The notes under the pieces were generated by a model. That model had not been told where the DNA came from, searched no databases, and saw nothing but the letters and a program-made list of their open reading frames with translations. Shown in pieces: positions 33,927-44,163 of a stretch of DNA of 64,000 nt. The number at the start of each line of letters is the position of its first letter. Position 1 is the stretch's first letter. The position numbers were made by a program, and so were the translations under genes. Source of the DNA: Hypericum androsaemum (Eukaryota > Streptophyta > Magnoliopsida > Malpighiales > Hypericaceae); the NCBI GenBank assembly GCA_963995505.1, contig OZ023198.1, positions 8,580,558 through 8,644,557 of the forward strand, given 5' to 3'.

Positions 33927-36281
33927 TCAGTCCATCATCTGCTCAAGATCTGCAAGGTTCGAGTGAAGAGTTAGCAGGTAACAAGTAAGAAAACGACTTA
34001 GTCGAAAGCATGCTACCCCTAAAGAAGAAAAAGGTGAGCCGTAATGCAGGTAGAAGCAAGAAAATCTGTTGAGTCGTTCGAAAAGGGTTGGTCCATACCT
34101 TCTTCGTCTGATGCCTGGTTGAAATCATCGTCGTCATCATCGAAATCCTCATTCTGCAAGATCATTTAATGGGGGAAAACGTTTAGGTTATATTCCTTCT
34201 CTGTGATTCATGGAACTATATTGTTACCGGAATATTCCAGGCAGCAACTTCAGGACATTAATGAGCAGACAATCATCTAGCTCTTAGCAACAGCAGAAGT
34301 CGTAACCATGAGATATTCCAATTGGGGTTTACATCCTATTCTAAAACTCGAAGCTTCGAGTTAAAGTGAAACTGCATCGGAGAGTTGAGCGCCCCTCAAT
34401 CCAAGAGACTTTACACTAGGAAACGTGTAAATAGACAGTTTCTGCAACATCTTTCACTATTCAGATGAACAACCTAAAATACCCGATGCAGAAAAATGTC
34501 GCAAGGCTTACACATGCAAGAAGTCGTTTATTTTGTGAGAATCACCACAGTTAAAGCAACATAAGAAGAAAAGATAAGGGTAGAAAAAATGTCAGACAGC
34601 GATGCATGATAAAACAATGAGTACATGGTCTTCACCTGTTGATAATCATCATCACTCGAGTCTTCCTCACGGGCGTCTCCTTGGTCCTCCTCTTCTTCTT
34701 CTTCTTCTACTTCTTCTTTATCTTCACCCTTCTCTTCTTTTTTCTGGATACATCAAGGAAGACAATAGGGAATAAAGTGAAGGTCCCATGCCATAGAAGC
34801 AAAGCGATGTCATGCAGCAGTAATCTTTAGCCAAAAGGTGCAAAATAAGTTATATGTCGATAGATTTGCCTACCTGGCCTTTTTCTTCAAGACGCTCCAA
34901 GTTATCTAACTTATCTTGATCTGTTCATAGAAAATCTTGTAGGTAGCAACATCTTTACGAAATAGCTATAGATAAGACAAGAAACAGTAAATCCAGATAG
35001 AGTAAGAAATTGGCAGAGAGTTCGGACCTGAACGTGGGTCCCATCGGACTTTCTTGGGATTTCCCATTTTCCTCTTCAAATCTGAACAACGCAACACCAT
35101 GAGAACCATCAATGAAGCAATGATAAAAATGTAGTAGGGTATGGCTAATAACTAAAAAAAAGAAGCAAACCTTCAATCAATAATACTCTAGGAAAATTAT
35201 CGGATGTGTAATGGAGAAATTGGCGAATAGAATCACGCGTTGCAACAGTCTTCTTTTTCCCTCGGTCGGAGTACCTCTCTACCGTCATGCTGCTTTCTGA
35301 TTTCATTGTCCCTGAAGGAGAAGTGCAAAATATGTTGTTAATACTATTCTCAAAAACGATCTGAACATATTTTGCCAAGATGACACATCAAAACAATGCT
35401 TATGATGGTAGTTGTGTCGAAAGGCCGGATAAAATATCACAATTTATCTACAACACAAGGGGAAATAAGGAGTCCATGCTTGACTATTTTATATAAAATG
35501 CCACCTTTTTGTCAGGATCATAAAATTAGTTATTCTTATGATGCAAATAGCAGGTATAAATTATTAGTTCTTCACCAACTAACAGTAATCTTGCATGTGA
35601 AACAAAAGTTCAATATGCCCCAAATTATGTTCGTGAGATTATTTCTAGTGCAGTCAATCAACTGATTTTGCATAAACATGAAACGAGATCACCAAATCTT
35701 GAGCAAGAACATGACCGTGTTAAAAAACATAATAAAAATTCAAACCGGATTTCATGGTCTACACTGTCAATTCCAACAAATTTAATTCAAAACCCTCAAA
35801 ATGGTTCATGTTACTTCTGCTCTTACCATCTTCTAGATGATAGCAAGAACTTTTCGCGAAACGCAGCAACCTTGCATAGCAACTGGCTAAATCCTTTTCA
35901 ATCTTCACCTTTTTCGGATCAGGTAAGCAAATATCCGAATCCTTTTCAGCATCGGAATCCTTTCCTTTCTTTGCCCTTTTCGAATCAGATAATGCAAGAT
36001 CCTGGTACGGATAGAGATTATCTCAATTCATGAAAAAACGGAATTTTCTTGCATAGAACACAACTTGAACCTCTCTTTCTACTAACATTACAAGCCTACT
36101 GCAGAAGGGCACCATTAACTGAAAACCAATCCTCGTTCCTCAAGTTTCCAACGGTAGAAAAAGCATACTGACAGAAGAAAATCGCGAATTGACTCACAGG
36201 AAACTCAACAAAAGGTTCTTGCTGTTGTGCAAAACCCCGAAAGCCACGTCCTCGTCCTCGTCCTCCAAATCTACCCGCCAT
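33927..36281 (-). CDS. RNA polymerase III subunit RPC7-like (C31 homolog)
   Basis: Eight exons fit in phase: 36198-36281, 35827-36001, 35171-35311, 35028-35081, 34874-34920, 34636-34743, 34099-34153 and 33927-33949, about 228 residues. It starts MAGRFGGRGRGRGFRGF and EPFVEFP, then has VERYSDRGKKKT, the conserved KKVRWDPRSDQDKLDNLERL and a long acidic tail rich in Glu and Asp. This order is that of plant RPC7/RPC31, which helps Pol III initiate on tRNA and 5S genes. The last exon is the weakest: an alternative acceptor near 34020 would add about 24 residues with the same stop. An acceptor just before the ATG shows a leader intron whose donor is near 36558. Confidence 0.85.
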
Positions 36282-36830
36282 CTACAAAACAAAACCTGAA
36301 TTATCAATAACTCAAAACAAAACAACCTAAACTTCCCATACAATCAATCCAATCACACAGTTCTGGTCCAGAAATCACAGAAAGGCGCGAGTTCGAGCTG
36401 TTGACAACTTGATGCATCAAAACATTCAGTAGGCTGATGCACATTAGACTCCAAGATCAAATGATAAAGGACTCGGATTCACGTTCAAGCCTTATATATG
36501 TAAAAGACACTATTGGGAGAGCGAAGGAGAGGGTCGGAAGGAAGAAACTGAGCTTTTACCTGGCCACGTCTTGACCAGGTGAAGCCGGAGGCGAAAGAAA
36601 CTGTAAAGGAGCTTGACAGAGCGCGGGGACGCCGCGAGTCGGAAGCTGGCGGAGGCGGAGCACGGAATCTAAAGTTGAAACTGAGACGCGAAAAGAAAAT
36701 AGGGAGAGAGGTGAGCCGTGACCGGGGAGAATCTTTACTTTGGTGTCGCCGGCGACTGTTGGAGGCGGAGACGCAGGTGGAACGATTGGGGTTTGGGCTG
36801 CCGAGGGTTTTTGTTGTTTCCAACTATTAT
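36282..36830 (-). other. 5' UTR exon and leader intron of RPC7
   Basis: TTTTGTAG directly precedes the RPC7 ATG, and CCAG/GTAAAAG near 36558 can be the donor. The GC-richer segment 36560-36825 is then the leader exon. An ORF at 36485-36823 lies in it and is probably not translated as a separate gene. Confidence 0.55.
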
Positions 36831-36853
36831 AGTAAATGGTATAAATTAAAAAA

Positions 36854-38134
36854 AAGTAAATTACTATCAGGTCTTCAGGATGAGACTAAATCGACGATTT
36901 AGACCCTCTTGTTTCAAAAAATATTTTTTCGTTCCCCGTGTATGATTTTATTATACTCTCATGTCCTTGGATGATGTCAACAGTCAATTTTTTTATTTTT
37001 TGTCATTGAAATGATTAAAAAAACCCTTGGCCGGTCAAGTCAAGTCACTAGTCATCTTCTCCGGTCATTTTTTTCGGTGAACAATAACTCCCAGTCATCT
37101 TCTCTAACGAAAGAAACCCAAAAAATTCCAACAAAAAAATGCACTACTGACGAAGCGATTTTCAACCTTCCATCTTCAATTTCATCCCTAACCTTCATTT
37201 CCTAATGTCAAATCCAAAACTAGCCTATCCCCCTATTTCTCCATTCTCGTCGCCATCCCTTCTCCCTTTCTCACTTCTCACCGTCGGAGGCGGGCGACAG
37301 TCGACCACTTACAAGCTCAACCCAAGGCTGGTCGGAGGAGAGGCTCTCTAGTTACAAGTCATCGTCCAGGATCAACGACCTTTCTCCCCGTTGTCCCTCG
37401 GCCCTACCAGAGGATGAGGAAGCTCCACCTGCATGGGACCCATCGTCGTCCTTCTGGTCTTCATAACTGTCGTCGATTGGAATGGAGCAGAGAGATAGAA
37501 TTGGGGTGGATGGTTTTTTAGTTTCCCAAAAGGGCGATGACTAGGATTCCAACCGTCCTTCCTCCATTTCAAGACGATGCCATCTCTCTCTCTCTCTCTC
37601 TCCCACCCCCGTCTCCAGACGACTCCCTCCCTGCCGCTCCTACGCCATCGCCGACGGTGGTGATTCTGCTGGGTGGGGTTATCAAATTGTCGTTGGGATC
37701 TTGCGAGGTAGTGGAATCGAGCTTGGTTCGCTTCTCGTCGAATCTCAGTACCACGTGTAGTTCTTCTTTGAGGTGGATAAAGGAATCTGGGCCGACTGAT
37801 GACCTTGGGCACTTGTGGCCATTGGTTGCAAGGAGAGGCAGCTCATCGTCGTTGTCCAGGGGTAGGGATCGGCTGAGCATAATCCTGGTAGGCCGATGAC
37901 AAATTCTGAGCTTGGTGGAGTGATTTTTGTTATTGTCGGTGAATGAAAACAAAAATTGACTGCTGAACTTTTTAGTCATTTTGATGACATAAACGAAAAA
38001 TATTGACTGTTGATGTCAGACAGGGATTCGAGAGTATAATAAAATCAAACACGAGGACGAAATTTTTTTTTTGAAACAAGAGGGACTAAATCATTAATTT
38101 AGTCTAATTCTAAGGACCTAAAAATAATTTACCC
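36854..38134. mobile_element. Candidate Pack-MULE (long TIRs, GC-rich interior)
   Basis: The left end GTAAATTACTATCAGG and inverted right end GGGTAAATTATTTTTAGG begin inverted similarity of about 130-190 bp. It includes CCCTCTTGTTTCAAAAAA and GATTTTATTATACTCTC blocks. The interior (about 37200-37950) is much richer in GC than the flanks, as expected for captured gene DNA, but I recognise no family in its overlapping ORFs. The 9-bp flanks do not clearly match. Confidence 0.6.
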
Positions 38135-38156
38135 ATAAAAATCTATTAGATATTTA

Positions 38157-38235
38157 TCTTACTATAATAATATAAACCTCATTTTTTTGGGTCTGATATG
38201 ATATCCCAAAAATGTCTAAACTACCCTCTAAAACA
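38157..38235 (+). mobile_element. Helitron-like 5' end, copy 1
   Basis: TCTTACTATAATAATATAAA, preceded by A, followed by ACCTCATTTTTTTGG and a weaker AAAATGTCTAAACTACCCTC. It is homologous to the starts at 39543 and 41314. Insertion 5' of TC after an A is usual for Helitrons. The 3' end was not identified. Confidence 0.55.
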
Positions 38236-38316
38236 CACAAACAAACAAATCTCTAAACCGATAAAAAAGAAAGAGAAAAAGAAAGTCAGGCCAGCTGAGA
38301 TCCGAGAGCAACGGGA

Positions 38317-38668
38317 ATGGGATCGTCGGCGCGTGAGGTACGAGGAGATGGCAGAGTTCATGGAGAAGGTCGCGACGGCGGTGGACGGGGAGGAGCTGAC
38401 GGTGGAGGAGAGGAAACTCCTGTCGGTGGCGTACAAGAACGTGATAGGGGCGAGGAGGGCGTCGTGGAGGATCATATCCTCGATAGAGCAGAAGGAGGAG
38501 AGCAGGGGGACCGAGGACCACGTGTCCATGATCAGGGACTATCGGGTAAAGATCGAGTCCGAGCTCTCCAACATCTGCGACGGCATCCTCAGGCTCCTCG
38601 ACTCTCGACTCTCGACTCATCCCCTCCGCCGCCTCCGGCGACTCGAAGGTCTTCTACCTCAAGATGAA
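38317..38668 (+). pseudogene. 14-3-3 protein gene fragment
   Basis: The reading [19 protein letters not shown], then [19 protein letters not shown] and [18 protein letters not shown] is the N-terminal third of a plant 14-3-3 (GRF) protein, which binds phosphoserine motifs. After MGSSARE about 14 family residues are missing with a frame change. A TCTCGAC duplication near 38600 shifts frame again. The match stops at KVFYLKM, a likely exon border, and the rest is absent. It follows a Helitron-like end, so capture is likely. Confidence 0.88.
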
Positions 38669-38669
38669 T

Positions 38670-39540
38670 TGGAGATAGGGGAAATAGGGAGTAGTGGGAG
38701 GAAGAGGCCGCGGCGGAGGAGTCGGAGATGGAGACGGATTGCATGACGGCAACAGGCGGCGCGTGTTGGTCTTCACCGATGGACATGGTCGGCGATCTCA
38801 TGATTTGGACTGGGTGTCGTCTGAAATGGACTAATTGGAGGAGACTGAGAGTGGCTGAAAGGTCGGCAACCCTATTTTGGTGGACTCTGTGGGGTTTATT
38901 GTTTTAGTTTGGGAAATAGAAAGAGAAAATGAGGTCATTTATGGCATTATTTATGGTACAAATTTTATGCAGGCCAATTGTGTTCAAGGTAATTCGGTTG
39001 ATGCTAATAATCATTTGATAACTTGACAAAATTTGTTTCAATTTAATAAGATATTTTGGATTCAAGTTTATTAATATATGATAGTTAGAAATTTGATAGA
39101 GAAAATTTTATCGTCAAGATTAATTTAGCTTGAATGTAAATTTGTCGATTACGGATATTATTTTAGATATCACTTGATTTTTCCCTCTGATTATAATATT
39201 TTGTCATTTTACCAATATTTAATATTAATTAAACTGAGGTACATTAAGGATAATTTAACCACCTTCGTTGGACTATTAAAAATTTTAAAATTATTTCAAT
39301 ATAACTCTTATATTATTCTATTGTTAAATTTATTTTTGAGTACTTTTTATTTTCGTAATTTAGAAACACAAATTCAAAGTTAACTTTTATAGGTATATGT
39401 CAGTAAGACGATGATGTATTTTATTAGTACAAAAAAAATATGAAAGGTAATCATTGTTCTTTTGTAATAAATAAGTGTGACATCACATGTTCAATAGTCC
39501 AATTGTATTTATTTTAAATACAACGTGGTATTTTTATTTC
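38670..39540. other. AT-rich DNA, no gene seen
   Basis: This should contain the end of the Helitron-like element that carries the 14-3-3 fragment. I could not place a CTRR end with hairpin. Confidence 0.4.
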
Positions 39541-39542
39541 TC

Positions 39543-39625
39543 TCTTATATAATAAAAAAAATCTTCTTTTTTAGGTAGTTTGGTGTCACATAGTGGAAGT
39601 GTCAAAATTACCCCTCTCTGATCTC
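39543..39625 (+). mobile_element. Helitron-like 5' end, copy 2
   Basis: TCTTATATAATAAAAAAAAT, then TTTTTTAGGTAGTTTGGTGT and GTCAAAATTACCCCTCTC. It aligns with copies at 38157 and 41314. Confidence 0.55.
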
Positions 39626-39639
39626 CACATTGACACCCT

Positions 39640-39823
39640 CCACATTTTCCTTGCTTCACCCACATCTCCGACCCGGAGAACACGTTCCTGAACAGATTCG
39701 GCGATTGCGCCCCAGAGGAACGGGACCGTGCCATCGCGGTTGACTGCGCGTCGAGAGGCCGAACTTGAGCGCGTCGTTGCTAGGATCGAGCTCGACTCCC
39801 TTCCTATAGACGGAGATGACGTC
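39640..39823 (-). pseudogene. HOP/STI1 co-chaperone fragment, downstream part
   Basis: The minus strand reads VYRKGVELDPSNDALKFGL, then in a shifted frame ARSRSSGAQSP and FSGSEMWVK. These match the end of the first TPR domain and the following linker of plant Hsp70-Hsp90 organising protein. It begins right after a CCTTTTCAG splice-acceptor-like sequence at 39824. The frame change and missing remainder show a pseudogene. Confidence 0.8.
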
Positions 39824-39826
39824 CTG

Positions 39827-40722
39827 AAAAGGCAAGGAAAGGAAAAAAAAGGAAAGATAAGGCAAGAAAATGTATGAAAAGGCATAAAAAGGCAAGAAAA
39901 GGAAAGAAAATGCAAGATAAGGTAAGAAAAGGCAAGGAAAAGGCATAAAAAGGTAATAAAAGGCATGAAAAGGTAAGAAAAGACAAGATAAGGTAAGAAA
40001 AGGCAAGATAGGGAATGAAAGTGCAAGATAAAGGAAGAAAATGCAAGATAAGACATGAAAAGGCAAGAAAAGTCATGAAAAGGCAAGAAAAGTCAAGAAA
40101 AGGCATGATAAGGCAAGCAAAGGTAAGAAAAGGCATGGAGAAGGCAAGAAAAGGTAAGATAAGGTAAGAACAGGCATGAAAAGGTAAGAAAAGGAAAGAA
40201 AAGGCATGAAAAGGTAAGAAAAGGAAAGAAAAGGCAAGGAAAAAGGCAAGATAAGGCAAGAAAAGGAAAGAAAAGGCAAGAAAAGAATATGAAAAGGCAA
40301 GATAAAGAATGAAAAGGCATGGAAATGGCATGAAATGGGAAGGAAAAGGAAAGAAAAGGCAAGAAAAAGGTAAGAAAAGGCCAGATAAGGCATGAAAAGG
40401 CACGAAAAGGCAAGAAAAGGCACGAAAAGGCAAGAAAAGGTAAGATAAGGCATGAAAATTCAAGGAAAAGGCACGAAAAGGCAAGAAAGGGAAAGAAAAG
40501 GCATCGAAAAGGCAAGAAAAGGGCAAGAAAAGGTAAGAAAATGCAAGGAAAAGGCTAGAAAAGGCAAAAAAAGGCATAAAATGGTAAGAAAAGGCAAGAA
40601 AAGTCATGAAAAGGTAAGAAAAGGCAAGATAAGGCAAGAAAAGGAAAGATAAGGCAAGAAAAGGAAAGATAAGGCAAGAAAAGGCAAGATAAGGCAAGAA
40701 AAGGTAAGATCAGGCAAGAAAA
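39827..40722. repeat. Minisatellite of AAAAGGCAAG-like units splitting the HOP fragment
   Basis: About 900 bp of AAAAGGCAAG, AAAAGGTAAG, ATAAGGCAAG and related 10- to 11-bp units. On the HOP strand it reads CTTTTCTTGCC, a pyrimidine-rich tract that ends in a CCTTTTCAG acceptor. It lies exactly between the two HOP fragments, so it may have grown inside an intron. The long Phe/Leu/Ser-rich ORFs are artefacts. Confidence 0.9.
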
Positions 40723-40818
40723 GGAGCATTGGTCAACAAACTTTTCAACTCCTGAAAACTTATCTCACAATCTTCTACCCACACAAATTTTACATTCTTC
40801 TATGTCAATCGAGTAGGT

Positions 40819-41043
40819 GCAAGCCGAGCCGAGTCGCGTCGAGGTGGGAGTAGCCCTTGGACCAGTCCGGCTTGAGCTCGACGGTCTTCTCGGCGGAGAA
40901 GTCACCGAGGGAAGCGTGGGCGACTGAGTGGTTGGAGTAGAGAACGTGGTGGGTGGGAGCGAGGGAGATCGCCTCCGTGAAGTGCTTGACGGCGATGGGG
41001 AAGTCGCCGGAGGAGAACGCTGCATTGCTTTTGGCCTTGGCTT
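40819..41043 (-). pseudogene. HOP/STI1 co-chaperone fragment, N-terminal part
   Basis: The reading AKAKSNAAFSSGDFPIAVKH, then APTHHVLYSNHSVAHASL and KTVELKPDWSKGYSHL is the first TPR domain of plant HOP, which binds Hsp70. The start is frame-shifted with an in-frame TAA. About nine residues are missing after GDF. It ends near a possible exon border. Confidence 0.87.
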
Positions 41044-41045
41044 AG

Positions 41046-41313
41046 TTACCATTTTTGATGGGGTTTCATTTATAAATTTTCTTTTGTTGATTAATCCAAT
41101 AGAGGAATGATTAGTTAGGGATTATCAACAAAACAAGGGCTTCGGGCGAGGAAGAGGAGAGAGAGAGAGTGTATGTGTGTGTGTCATAGACGAGAAGGTT
41201 CCCTGGGGGTTAAATAGTAATTACACAAATCGGGAGGGGCTGGGTGGTTCTGGAATGTTCTCTTCGCCTGGCCTATGGCCATGCCTGTGGGTTAGGTGGG
41301 TCTCACCTTTTTA
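41046..41313. other. Probable HOP leader/promoter remnant
   Basis: It contains GA and TG microsatellites (41156-41182). By position it is probably captured 5' flanking DNA of HOP. No gene seen. Confidence 0.35.
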
Positions 41314-41395
41314 TCTTACTATAGTAAAAGAAACCTCATTTTTAGGTGGTTTAGTGTCACACCGTGAAAAATGTCAAAATTATTCTCGATATACA
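41314..41395 (+). mobile_element. Helitron-like 5' end, copy 3
   Basis: TCTTACTATAGTAAAAGAAA preceded by A, then ACCTCATTTTTAGGTGGTTT and GTCAAAATTATTCTC. It is the copy closest to the family consensus. The ubinuclein-like fragment lies about 600 bp downstream. Confidence 0.55.
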
Positions 41396-41924
41396 CGGTA
41401 GGCGCGGGCAACTGCACGGGAGCTCAGAATCCCCTTTAACGGCGATGACAGGATTCGGGTCCCTTTCTCTCTCCCATAACTCCTCTCCCTTCTCTTCCTG
41501 GGACGACGGCCCGAATTTTTTTAAGGTAAATTAAAAAAGAAAATAATGTAATCAAATATGTAAGAGAGCATCTTAAACATGTACCGTTTAAAAAAAAATC
41601 AAATAAACGATATATTTTGTGGATTTTGAAACAGCACAGCATTTACATCGCTCCTGCGTCTTTGCTAGTCAAAATCAATAAAAGATTTCAAACTTATAGA
41701 ATTGCAGAATTTTCGTATGGATCACAGATTTGTTTGTTGAATTCTGATCCCAAAAAATCAAAATTTTTAAAAATATCCAGAGTTCGACCCGAGATTTCTC
41801 CCGTTCTATAGCGCTAACCCCAAACTCCCCCTCCCTCTATCTCCCCACAATCCAATTTAGTTGCTCCCTCTCCAATTAGGATTTCCAAGAAATAGCCATC
41901 CCTTATTGAAAACGTCTCAATTCG

Positions 41925-42170
41925 GGCCGAGAATTGAGGAAGGCAGCGCCGCTGGTTAGGAGTCGTCGTCGTCGGCGTCGAGAGTGAAGCTTTCGTTCGT
42001 CAATTTGGGTGACCGAAAGAAATTCACGGTAGAGCTCTGGCCCGGTGAAACCACCTTCGTCTCCTGGAAAGAAGCTTGTCATTGGGGCCAACACGGCCAC
42101 CGCGACAGCCGCCCTCCCTAAGCCTCCTCGCTCTACCGCCCACCTGAGCCTCGAGTTTCGCATCTCCCCC
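41925..42170 (+). pseudogene. Ubinuclein-like gene fragment (first exon)
   Basis: The plus strand reads GDRKKFTVELWPGETTFVSW then, after a one-base insertion, KKLVIGANTATATA and HLSLEFRISP. This resembles the N-terminus of plant ubinuclein (HIRA histone-chaperone complex) proteins. It ends at CCCCC/GTGAGC, a donor-like site. The frameshift makes it a pseudogene. Family call from memory of a short match. Confidence 0.55.
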
Positions 42171-42439
42171 GTGAGCTTCCTCTGTCTCTCTCGCTCTCTC
42201 TATATTACGAATGATTTGCTAGTGTTTCCTGGAATACGTTTTGCTTACTTCGAGAATTGGAGAGAATATGGATTCCGCTTGGAGTTAATCGATGATGCCT
42301 AGCTAATTTGTGTTTTTATTAGCTTTCTTGTATCAATAAACGCTGTTTAGTTGGCTTTGATGTTAGCCCAAGAGATTTCCATGGAGGAAGAAGAGAGTGG
42401 AAGAGTGGTGAGAGAGAGAGGAGAGAGAAGGACGGAGTA

Positions 42440-42720
42440 GGAAGAAGCGGAGAGGGATATTTTTGAAAAACCGTAAAGAAATAAGTGATTGAAATTGATA
42501 TTTTAATTCCTGCCAACTGAGCATGCCAACCGGGCAAAAATGTCTGACGTGGCATGCCAACTCAGCGGTGAAACTACGTTGTTTCTAGGTTCGGACTCCC
42601 GAGCCTCTGGCACAAAACAAGTGAAACCACATGTACCAAAAAAAAAAATTGTTTCCAAGCCTAAGGATCACAGCGCAAAAAATGAGAAATCACAGGTATG
42701 AAAAATGGACTTTTTCCTAG
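42440..42720. mobile_element. Solo right end of the MULE family at 49224-54830
   Basis: TGCCAACCGGGCAAAAATGT, ACGTGGCATGCCAACTCAGC, GTTTCTAGGTTCGG and a terminal ATGGACTTTTTCC match the right arm 54590-54830 in order and orientation. No matching left arm was found upstream, so it is a truncated copy, possibly the end of the element that carried the ubinuclein-like fragment. Confidence 0.75.
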
Positions 42721-44160
42721 TTTTTATTCTACGAAATAGTTTCCTTTTCCAAAAAACAGAATGTATTAAATTGAACTGTTTCATTATTCTAATGGACGAC
42801 AGTTAAAATTTTTTACTTTTTTCTTTCTAATTTTATTGAAACAATATTATTAGTCTGGTCTAACATTCCATAATGTATACCTCGATCTATTACTATAATG
42901 ATTATTAAAAAAAGATCAATTCTATTACGCCTTTGCCTATTACTATAATGATTATTTAAAAAACTCAATTCTATTATGCCTTTATAATTTGCAAAATAAA
43001 ACTAAAGTACTTTCCTAAAAAAATCAAACTAAAATGTTATTTCGATAAGTCGCATCATTAACATTTTTTTAAATTCCGATTTCAACTGATTTCTTTTCAA
43101 AAAATATACATTAACTATTATTTTATTCATGTATTAATTCAAATAAATAAATAAAACCAAAGACCAATAATCAAAATTGAATTACAATTTTAGTTTATGA
43201 GAAAAAAATTTCAACTATTATTTAACACTGTTACGTTTTTAAATATTCAAATTCGAGACTCTCTGATTAATTTATAAAAACACTACCACATTCCAGTATT
43301 TGTTTGTAATATTCCAGCTCAAACTTGTAATTTTTTATTTCGTTTCTCTTGCACATGGAACCTTCTGAGACTAGAGTTTGTGAAGCTACTGGGAATCAAA
43401 ATAACCAAACAAAAGAACAAACAAGTAATAATCTTCCATAACTGGAATGGAAGGCTTTCCTGTTTCCTCCTCCAACTAACCATCATCCGTCGATGACTTG
43501 CAGCTTCCCGGTCGCATAGGCGTAGCGCCATCGCCGCGGGTTCATCGAGCAGCAATCTGAGTAAGAAACCAAGGAGGCTCATCTGCAAAACCAAAACCGA
43601 ATGCCCCGGATCGCGTTCATACGACACCAACCTGATAATGTATACAATGCAAGGAATGACACTGATTTATGAGAGATTCAACAGCAATCATGTTACAACG
43701 ACACCGAATACGACAGCAGGAATGAATTACAACGAGAGAAGCCTGCATTTAAAGAATGACCAGCTATTCGCATCTCTGCCTGGCGTTTTGGGAAGGTTTA
43801 TAACACCGAAGAATCACAAGAGAAGCATGGAGTGACGTAACGCCATCTTGTTGCACGATTGCAGGTTGTTTCGAATGCTTAACGGGCACTTCGTGCTACA
43901 CGGTAGCAATGACAGAAAAAGCGGTACAAGCTCTTCTTGCCTCCGGTTTCCTCCTCCGAATCCAGCATACCTCGATAGGATAGTGGTTGGACAGAAGCAG
44001 AGCATTATAACGAGATTTTCTTAGGAAAAGAAGACCGCTTTATATATCTTGATATCCTTGGGATCCAACAACACCACCCAGATGCAGGGCAGCAGATTCT
44101 ACCATTCTGTGCAGGAAAGTTAAGGGACCTTCTAGATCAACTCATTAATTGAACATCTGA
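42721..44160. other. AT-rich intergenic DNA and AGD14 3' flank
   Basis: 43300-44160 is richer in GC and could be an extended AGD14 3' UTR. Its open frames resemble no family I know. Confidence 0.4.
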
Positions 44161-44163
44161 AGT

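Noticed and set aside
36485..36823. 112-residue minus-strand ORF
   Set aside because: Lies in the probable RPC7 leader exon; no recognised domain.
37372..37979. Overlapping ORFs on both strands in the GC-rich block
   Set aside because: None matches a family I recognise; treated as cargo of the candidate Pack-MULE rather than as genes.
39804..40697. 297-residue Phe/Leu/Ser-rich ORF that looks like a membrane protein
   Set aside because: It is a translation of the AAAAGGCAAG minisatellite in several frames.
43319..43630. 103-residue minus-strand ORF downstream of AGD14
   Set aside because: No family resemblance; may be UTR or chance.
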